Shown here piece after piece: positions 58,882-64,000 of a DNA stretch of 64,000 bases (the first letter of the stretch is position 1; each line of letters begins with the position of its first letter). The position numbers and the translations under genes were made by a program. This stretch comes from Bacillota bacterium (lineage in GTDB: Bacteria > Bacillota > Clostridia > Oscillospirales > Ruminococcaceae): NCBI GenBank assembly GCA_023412215.1, contig JAEYNX010000020.1, positions 1 to 64,000 of the forward strand. Direction: 5' to 3'. The notes below the pieces were generated by a model. It was not told where the DNA came from. It did no database searches and worked only from the letters and a program-made list of their open reading frames with translations.

Positions 58882-60759
58882 TCATGATCTCTCGGCGGTT
58901 TGAAAGGTGGGAACCAGCTCGTGCAGGCGGCCGATGACCTCCTGCGTTTGGTTATCCTGTACGACCGGCAGAAGGGCGCTTAACTCGTTAAACAACCGCC
59001 TGGGGTCGATTTGCGCGGGCCTGCCTATAAAGATCTTCTCGTTCTCGGTTTTGTTTAAGCCTTCCTCGCTTAACAGCAGCTCTTCGTACAGCTTCTCGCC
59101 CGGCCTCAGGCCGGTATAACGGATTACGATGTCTTTGCCCGGCTCAAGGCCCGAAAGGCGGATGAGATTTTCGGCAAGGTCCTTGATCTTAACGGGCTCG
59201 CCCATATCCAGCACGAAGATTTCGCCGCCGCCCGCCATCTCGCCCGCCTTGAGCACCAGGCTCACCGCCTCGGGGATGGTCATAAAGTAGCGCACGATGT
59301 CGGGGTGGGTGACGGTGACGGGGCCGCCGTTTGCGATCTGCTCCTTAAAGAGCGGGATCACCGAGCCGTTGGAGCCCAGCACGTTGCCGAAGCGCACCGC
59401 CGCAAAATGGGTGCTGCTTACGGTATTCATGGCCTGCACGATCATCTCGCACACACGCTTGGTGGCGCCCATGACATTGGTGGGGTTTACGGCCTTGTCG
59501 GTGGAGATCAGCACAAATTTGGCGGCGCGGTATTTATCCGCACAGCGGGCCACGTTCAGGGTACCGTAAACGTTGTTCTTCACGGCCTCCTCGGGGCAGG
59601 CTTCCATCAGCGGCACATGCTTGTGCGCCGCGGCGTGGAACACGATGTCCGGCCGGTAGCTTGCAAACAGAAGGTCGATCTTCTCGGCGTCGCGCACCGA
59701 GCAGATCTCCACAGAGAGCGGGAGGCGCCCGCCGTAGCCGCGGGTAAGCTCCTGCTGAATCTCGTAGGCGTTGTTCTCGTAGATGTCTAGGATGATCAGC
59801 CTTTTCGGGTTCTGCGCGGCGATCTGCCTGCAGAGCTCCGAGCCGATGGAGCCGCCGCCGCCCGTTACCATCACCGTTTTGCCGGTGATGAACTCGGTGG
59901 TTCTGTTGGTGATGGTGATCACCTCGCGCCCGAGCAGGTCCTCCACCTTTACGTCGCGTATCTGGGACATGATGCCGTCGTCGCCCGTCATCATGTCCAG
60001 CACATCGGGCACGATGCGCAGCATGCAGCGGGTTTTGGAACAGATGGCGAGAATGCGTTTTTTATCGCGAAGGGAGGCGGAGGGCACGGCGATGATAATC
60101 ATGTTGATGCCGTACTTCTCCACCAGCGCCGGTATGTCGTTGGTAATGCCCTCGATGCGCACGCTCTGGATGCGGCGGCCCACCTTATCCGTGTCGTCGT
60201 CCACCGCGCACACCACAAAGTAGCGGCGGTCGCCTGTTTTGTGCAGCTCGGTGAGCACCGACGAGGCGGCGTTGCCCGCCCCCACCAGCAGCACCTTCTT
60301 CTGCCCGAGCCCCGGCTTGCGCCCCAGCTTGGTGGAGCGGTAGACGCGGTAGAACATGCGGTAATACAACGTCATTGAGGAGGCGAACAGCGAGGAGATA
60401 AAATAAACCGAAATGGGCAGCCGCGGGCTGCGGTAGATAAGCAGCGTGACGGCCAGAAAGATGAGAATCGAACAGAGCGACGCGAGGCAGCACTTTAAAA
60501 ACTCGTAGGTCTCGGCGTAGCGCCACAGGCTCTCGTACATGCCGAACAGGCGAAAAACGATTAAAAAGATTGCCACAAAGATAAGGCCGCTTGTCAGCCA
60601 AATCGGCCGATAGGTCATGACATTGATACGGCCGATCAGCATGGCCCAGGTGGTGATATAACAAACGGTTATTACAAAAAAATCAACCAGTACCAGAATA
60701 AAGCTGCGATAACGGTTTAAAGCCCCATAAATCGAGGCGGGCTCGGCGCTTTTGTTCAT
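58882..60759 (-). CDS. CapD/PglF-like nucleoside-diphosphate-sugar 4,6-dehydratase
   Basis: The 625-residue protein has four N-terminal membrane helices (residues 15-130), a first Rossmann-like domain (VLLVGAGNAASSVLTELHK) and the catalytic SDR domain (VMVTGGGGSIGSELCRQIA, VFHAAAHKHVPLMEACPEEA, LISTDKAVNPTNVMGATKRV). In this membrane family (PglF, WbpM, EpsC) the usual catalytic tyrosine is replaced, consistent with TDKAVNPTNVMGATK here. It forms 4-keto-6-deoxy sugars from UDP-GlcNAc for capsule or glycoproteins. The ATG at 60759 follows GGGG and precedes the membrane part; 53 further upstream codons are unlikely. Confidence 0.93.
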   Translation of the reverse strand: MNKSAEPASIYGALNRYRSFILVLVDFFVITVCYITTWAMLIGRINVMTYRPIWLTSGLIFVAIFLIVFRLFGMYESLWRYAETYEFLKCCLASLCSILIFLAVTLLIYRSPRLPISVYFISSLFASSMTLYYRMFYRVYRSTKLGRKPGLGQKKVLLVGAGNAASSVLTELHKTGDRRYFVVCAVDDDTDKVGRRIQSVRIEGITNDIPALVEKYGINMIIIAVPSASLRDKKRILAICSKTRCMLRIVPDVLDMMTGDDGIMSQIRDVKVEDLLGREVITITNRTTEFITGKTVMVTGGGGSIGSELCRQIAAQNPKRLIILDIYENNAYEIQQELTRGYGGRLPLSVEICSVRDAEKIDLLFASYRPDIVFHAAAHKHVPLMEACPEEAVKNNVYGTLNVARCADKYRAAKFVLISTDKAVNPTNVMGATKRVCEMIVQAMNTVSSTHFAAVRFGNVLGSNGSVIPLFKEQIANGGPVTVTHPDIVRYFMTIPEAVSLVLKAGEMAGGGEIFVLDMGEPVKIKDLAENLIRLSGLEPGKDIVIRYTGLRPGEKLYEELLLSEEGLNKTENEKIFIGRPAQIDPRRLFNELSALLPVVQDNQTQEVIGRLHELVPTFQTAERS

Positions 60760-60967
60760 AAAAGCCCCATTCCGCCGCCGCGCGCCGGCACAAGCAATAT
60801 AAAACGGCCCCTGCTGCGCGGTACGAAATACAAAGGGCCTTGGTGGTTGTTGAAAGAGTACCTGTTTGCAGCAAAGAATTCCGGTACCCATATGCTGGGC
60901 AGAAATCCGGTGCGTCAAACAGGGGGGAGGGAAAAATCCTACAAATTCGTGTTAGTAGTGCTATATA

Positions 60968-60996
60968 ATTATACCCTATCGAGGCAGGGTTTTCAA
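60968..60996 (-). promoter_or_regulatory. Promoter of the surface-glycan genes
   Basis: On the minus strand TTGAAA (60996-60991), a 17-base spacer and a perfect TATAAT (60973-60968) precede the CapD-like gene by about 210 bases, leaving a sizeable untranslated leader. Confidence 0.7.
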
Positions 60997-61065
60997 TATT
61001 CACAGGTGAAAAGAGGCAGAGAACCCTAATATATTTCAGGTTGCACTCAAAAGTTTACCGATAAT

Positions 61066-61152
61066 AATACTGATTTTATCACTTTTTTAAACCCCGCCTT
61101 CGGCGGGGAGCAACACGTAAAACGTTGTTGCAGAATAAGTATCAGGGGAAAG
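61066..61152 (+). repeat. MITE-like structured element, copy 4 (short)
   Basis: About 87 bp: it begins ATACTGATTTTATCAC, keeps the CCCCGCC TTC GGCGGGG hairpin, GCAACA...TGTTGC and AGAATAAGTAT, and lacks the second half seen in copies 1 and 2. It lies in the gap between the glycan promoter and typA. The rest of 61153-61395 has no gene; TATAAT at 61327-61332 is a likely minus 10 box for typA. Confidence 0.7.
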
Positions 61153-61395
61153 GCGGCGATATCCCGCTTTTGCTCCGGTAACTAAGCCGCCGAGCGGTCA
61201 GGCGGTAAAGGCATCGGAGCGGCTACGAAGTAATTACAACCGCTTTTGTAGAAAACAGCAAAAAGGAAGCAGACGTGCTCGGATAGTTTAGCAAAATGGA
61301 TTGTGGAAAAGCGGGGATAATAGCTGTATAATTAAAAAGTATGAGTTTTGGCACAAGCGGCGCGCAAAAACGCGCGCTGAAAGGGGAAAAAACGT

Positions 61396-63231
61396 TTGAT
61401 TAGGGAAGATTTAAGAAATATAGCAATCATCGCACACGTAGACCACGGCAAAACCACCTTGGTGGACGAGATGCTCAAGCAGGGCGGCGCGTTTCGCGAA
61501 AATCAGGTGGTAAACGACCGCGTCATGGATTCCAACGACCTCGAGCGTGAGCGGGGCATTACCATTTTAGCCAAGAACACCGCCGTGCGCTACAACGGCG
61601 TGAAGATCAATATTGTAGACACCCCCGGCCACGCCGATTTCGGCGGCGAGGTGGAGCGCATTTTAAAGATGGTAAACGGCGTGCTGCTGCTGGTGGATGC
61701 CTTTGAAGGCCCCATGCCGCAGACGCGGTTTGTACTCGAGCGCGCGCTGGCGCTCGGGCATAAGGTGATCGTGGTGGTCAACAAGATGGACCGCCCCGAC
61801 GCCCGCCTTTACGAGATCGGCGACGAGGTGCTTGAGCTGCTGCTCGACCTCGACGCCACCGAGGAACAGCTCGAAAGCCCCGTGATCTTCTGCTCGGGGC
61901 GCGAAGGCACCGCCACCCTTTCGCCCGACGCACCGGGAACCGACCTAAAGCCGCTGTTTGACATGATCCTCGACTACATCCCGGCACCCGAGGGCGAGCC
62001 GGAAGAGCCGCTGCAGATGCTGGTTTCGTCCATCGACTACAACGAGTATGTGGGCAGGATCGCCATCGGGCGCATCGAGCGCGGCGTGCTTAAACAAAAC
62101 ATGGAGGTAATGGTGGCCGACTACCACAACCTCAAAACACCCTACCGCTCCAAGATCGTTTCGCTTTACCAGATCGAGGGCTTAAAGCGCGAGCCGGTTA
62201 CCGAGGCGAAAATCGGCGACATCGTCTGCCTTTCGGGCATCGAGGGCATCTCGATCGGCGACACCATCTGCGACCCCGCCAAGGTGGAGCCGCTGCCCTT
62301 TGTCAAGATCTCCGAGCCCACCGTGGAGATGACTTTCTCGGTAAACGACAGCCCGTTCGCGGGGCGCGAGGGCAAGTTTGTCACCAGCCGCCACCTGCGC
62401 GACCGCCTGTTTAAGGAACTTCTCAAGGACGTTTCGCTGCGCGTGGAGGAGACCGACTCCGCCGACAGCTTTAAGGTTTCGGGCCGCGGCGAGATGCATC
62501 TTTCTATCCTCATCGAGACCATGCGCCGTGAGGGGTACGAGTTTCAGGTGAGTACCCCGCACGTGCTCTACCGGATGGTGGAGGGTGAGCTGTGCGAGCC
62601 GATGGAAAAGCTCATTATCGACGTGCCGGAGGAGTCTCTCGGCTCGGTAATGGAGAAGATGGGCCTGCGCAAGGGCGAGCTGGTGCAGATGCACCCGCTA
62701 GGCAGCCGTATGCGCGTGGAGTTTATCGTGCCCGCGCGCGGCCTGTTCGGCTACCGCAGCGAATTTATGACCGATACCCGCGGCGAGGGTGTGATGAACA
62801 CCCTGTTTGACGGCTATTCCCCCTTTAAGGGCGAGATTCCCAAGCGCCTCACCGGCTCGCTGATTGCGTTTGAGTCGGGCGAGACGGTTACCTACGGCCT
62901 ATACAACGCGCAGGACCGCGGCGCGCTGTTCGTCGGCCCGGGCGTGCCCGTTTACGAGGGCATGATCGTGGGGCAGTCGCCCAAGCAGGAGGATATCGTG
63001 GTAAACGTGTGCAAGCGCAAGCACATCACCAACATGCGCGCCTCCGGCAGCGACGACGCGCTGCGCCTAGTGCCCTGCAAGGTGTTAAGCCTTGAGGACG
63101 CGCTCGAGTTTATCGCCGAGGACGAGCTTTTGGAGGTAACCCCCAAAACCATCCGAATCCGCAAGCGCATTCTCGATAAAAACCTGCGCTTAAAGGCGGT
63201 TAACGCCAAGAAGCTGGCTTCGGAAGACTAA
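61396..63231 (+). CDS. typA: Ribosome-associated GTPase TypA/BipA
   Basis: The 611-residue protein has the translational GTPase motifs [39 protein letters not shown] and NKMDRPDA, followed by EF-G-like domains and the BipA-specific C-terminal domain. It binds the 70S ribosome and helps subunit assembly and stress adaptation. Translation starts at TTG (61396) after AAGGGG; the next residues [11 protein letters not shown] match the family start. Length is normal. Confidence 0.96.
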   Translation: MIREDLRNIAIIAHVDHGKTTLVDEMLKQGGAFRENQVVNDRVMDSNDLERERGITILAKNTAVRYNGVKINIVDTPGHADFGGEVERILKMVNGVLLLVDAFEGPMPQTRFVLERALALGHKVIVVVNKMDRPDARLYEIGDEVLELLLDLDATEEQLESPVIFCSGREGTATLSPDAPGTDLKPLFDMILDYIPAPEGEPEEPLQMLVSSIDYNEYVGRIAIGRIERGVLKQNMEVMVADYHNLKTPYRSKIVSLYQIEGLKREPVTEAKIGDIVCLSGIEGISIGDTICDPAKVEPLPFVKISEPTVEMTFSVNDSPFAGREGKFVTSRHLRDRLFKELLKDVSLRVEETDSADSFKVSGRGEMHLSILIETMRREGYEFQVSTPHVLYRMVEGELCEPMEKLIIDVPEESLGSVMEKMGLRKGELVQMHPLGSRMRVEFIVPARGLFGYRSEFMTDTRGEGVMNTLFDGYSPFKGEIPKRLTGSLIAFESGETVTYGLYNAQDRGALFVGPGVPVYEGMIVGQSPKQEDIVVNVCKRKHITNMRASGSDDALRLVPCKVLSLEDALEFIAEDELLEVTPKTIRIRKRILDKNLRLKAVNAKKLASED

Positions 63232-63247
63232 AAATAATATCGGACAT

Positions 63248-63282
63248 AAAAAGAGGAACGGTTTGCGCCGTTCCTCTTTTCG
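63248..63282 (+). terminator. Intrinsic terminator of typA
   Basis: AAAAGAGGAACGG pairs with CCGTTCCTCTTTT around a short loop, ending in T4 then CG. It lies 17 bases after the stop. Confidence 0.85.
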
Positions 63283-63397
63283 TATTCGCTTTTACGTTCC
63301 CTTTAATATATACTGGAAATTAAAACAGATTATTTTCGCCGTTTGGGTGTGACATTTTAGCGCTGTAAGCGTTTATTCATCAGAGAGGAGGCAGGGC

Positions 63398-63883
63398 ATG
63401 AACCGTGACGAACTGGAACAGCTTTACCGGCAATATTACAACGAGCTGTATCTGTACGCCTTCTCGATGTGCAAAAACCACGCTTTGGCGCAGGATATCG
63501 TAAGCGACACCTTCTTTAAGGCCCTGCTTTCGCTGAAAGACGGGCATACCGGCGTAAAGTACTGGCTGCTGTATGTGTGCAAAAACCTTGTGGCCGACCA
63601 CTTCAGGCGGCAAAAGCATCTGGCCCCCCTGCCGGAGGAGGATATACTCCCCGCGCGGGAAACCGACGTGGCAAAGCGCCTGATCGATAACGAGGAGCGG
63701 GCGCTGCTTTACAAGGCGCTGCTGAGGCTGCCGCAGGCCTACAAGGAGATGATCGTACTGTTTTACTTTTCAAACCTTTCGGTAAGCGAGATCGCGCGGC
63801 TCACGGGGCAGAGCGGCGGGGCGGTAAGAACCCTGCTCTACCGCGCGCGCAACCGGCTAAAGGAGTACTTAAAGGAGGAATAA
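63398..63883 (+). CDS. ECF-type RNA polymerase sigma factor
   Basis: The 161-residue protein has sigma region 2 (LEQLYRQYYNELYLYAFSMCKNHALAQDIVSDTFFKAL) and region 4 (LLRLPQAYKEMIVLFYFSNLSVSEIARLTGQSGGAVRTLLYRARNRL) with nothing between them but a short linker, the ECF layout. It should direct transcription of a stress or envelope regulon. GAGAGGAGG precedes the ATG. The gene that begins three bases after its stop probably encodes the anti-sigma factor. Confidence 0.92.
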   Translation: MNRDELEQLYRQYYNELYLYAFSMCKNHALAQDIVSDTFFKALLSLKDGHTGVKYWLLYVCKNLVADHFRRQKHLAPLPEEDILPARETDVAKRLIDNEERALLYKALLRLPQAYKEMIVLFYFSNLSVSEIARLTGQSGGAVRTLLYRARNRLKEYLKEE

Positions 63884-63885
63884 CG

Positions 63886-64000
63886 ATGGGGTTTAAAGAG
63901 CTGCTTACGCGATATAAAAACGGCGAGGCGACCGCGGAGGAGATTAAGGCGGTGGAGGAGGAGCTTGAAAAGAACGAGCTGATCAACGAATACCTCGCCG
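63886..64000 (+). CDS. Probable anti-sigma factor, cut by the window end
   Basis: Thirty-eight codons are visible from the ATG at 63886, preceded by AAAGGAGG: a charged helical start MGFKELLTRYKNGEATAEEI followed by KAVEEELEKNELINEYLA. This resembles the short N-terminal segment of Clostridia anti-sigma factors that follow ECF sigma genes. The membrane and sensor parts lie beyond the window, so identity rests on position and style. Confidence 0.6.
   Translation, partial: MGFKELLTRYKNGEATAEEIKAVEEELEKNELINEYLA

Overview
The window looks like a chromosomal segment of an anaerobic, probably gut-dwelling Clostridia bacterium, most likely of the Oscillospirales. The evidence is an Rnf-type gene set, an ECF vitamin-type transporter, MecA, pyruvate kinase with the extra C-terminal swivelling domain, surface proteins ending in an NPETG sorting signal, AGGAGG-type ribosome binding sites, and many short GC-rich palindromic repeats between genes. 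By eye the composition changes near 29.6 kb: the left part is more AT-rich and looks accessory, the right part is GC-rich and looks like core chromosome. No composition was computed.

Layout. 0.05-0.5 kb: five tandem tRNA genes (Asn, Met, Trp, Asp, Thr). 0.5-5 kb: accessory genes, namely hairpin-rich DNA, a HicAB toxin-antitoxin pair whose toxin carries an amber stop, a TspO-like protein, a CPBP-family membrane protease and an isoprenylcysteine-methyltransferase-like protein, with a 90-bp repeat in two copies. 5.3-24.8 kb: the most notable region, a divergent LacI regulator followed by a co-directional run of 18 genes. These are a sugar ABC importer (lipoprotein, double ATPase, two permeases), a TIM-barrel sugar isomerase/epimerase, a two-subunit molybdopterin oxidoreductase, a Gfo/Idh/MocA dehydrogenase, a Moco riboswitch, cofactor genes (mobA, moeA, moaA, moaC, a MOSC protein, a molybdopterin-binding protein), molybdate import modABC and a MogA-MobB fusion. 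24.8-29.6 kb: a formyltransferase-like gene bracketed by 39-bp direct repeats, then two paralogous NPETG surface proteins with duplicated promoters.

29.7-42.7 kb: an alpha/beta hydrolase, an ECF transporter (T, fused A-A, S), ribulose-phosphate epimerase, MecA, an Rnf-like operon with C, D, E and A but no G or B, a putative glycoside hydrolase, a mini-protein with the GGADGPT motif of sodium-pumping decarboxylases, and a glyoxalase-fold protein. 42.7-44.4 kb: a dense field of palindromic repeats and a 650-bp inverted-repeat element. 44.4-57.1 kb: pyruvate kinase, a GDPD gene remnant, a 36-bp perfect palindrome, RpiB, RidA, an orphan binding lipoprotein, GNAT, aldehyde dehydrogenase, another repeat field, small membrane proteins, an Smr-domain protein, and a fructokinase/polyol-dehydrogenase pair. 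57.1-60.8 kb: surface-glycan genes (epimerase, initiating sugar-phosphate transferase, CapD-like dehydratase). 61.4-64 kb: TypA/BipA, an ECF-type sigma factor and the start of its likely anti-sigma gene.

How it fits together. The 5.3-24.8 kb region reads as one self-supporting pathway: import a carbohydrate-like compound, isomerise and oxidise or reduce it with a nicotinamide dehydrogenase and a Mo-bis-MGD enzyme, and make the molybdenum cofactor on demand under riboswitch control. The substrate is unknown and this combination is the best candidate for an undescribed system. A second theme is a MITE-like element of about 190 bp with four copies at 34.9, 48.2, 54.3 and 61.1 kb.
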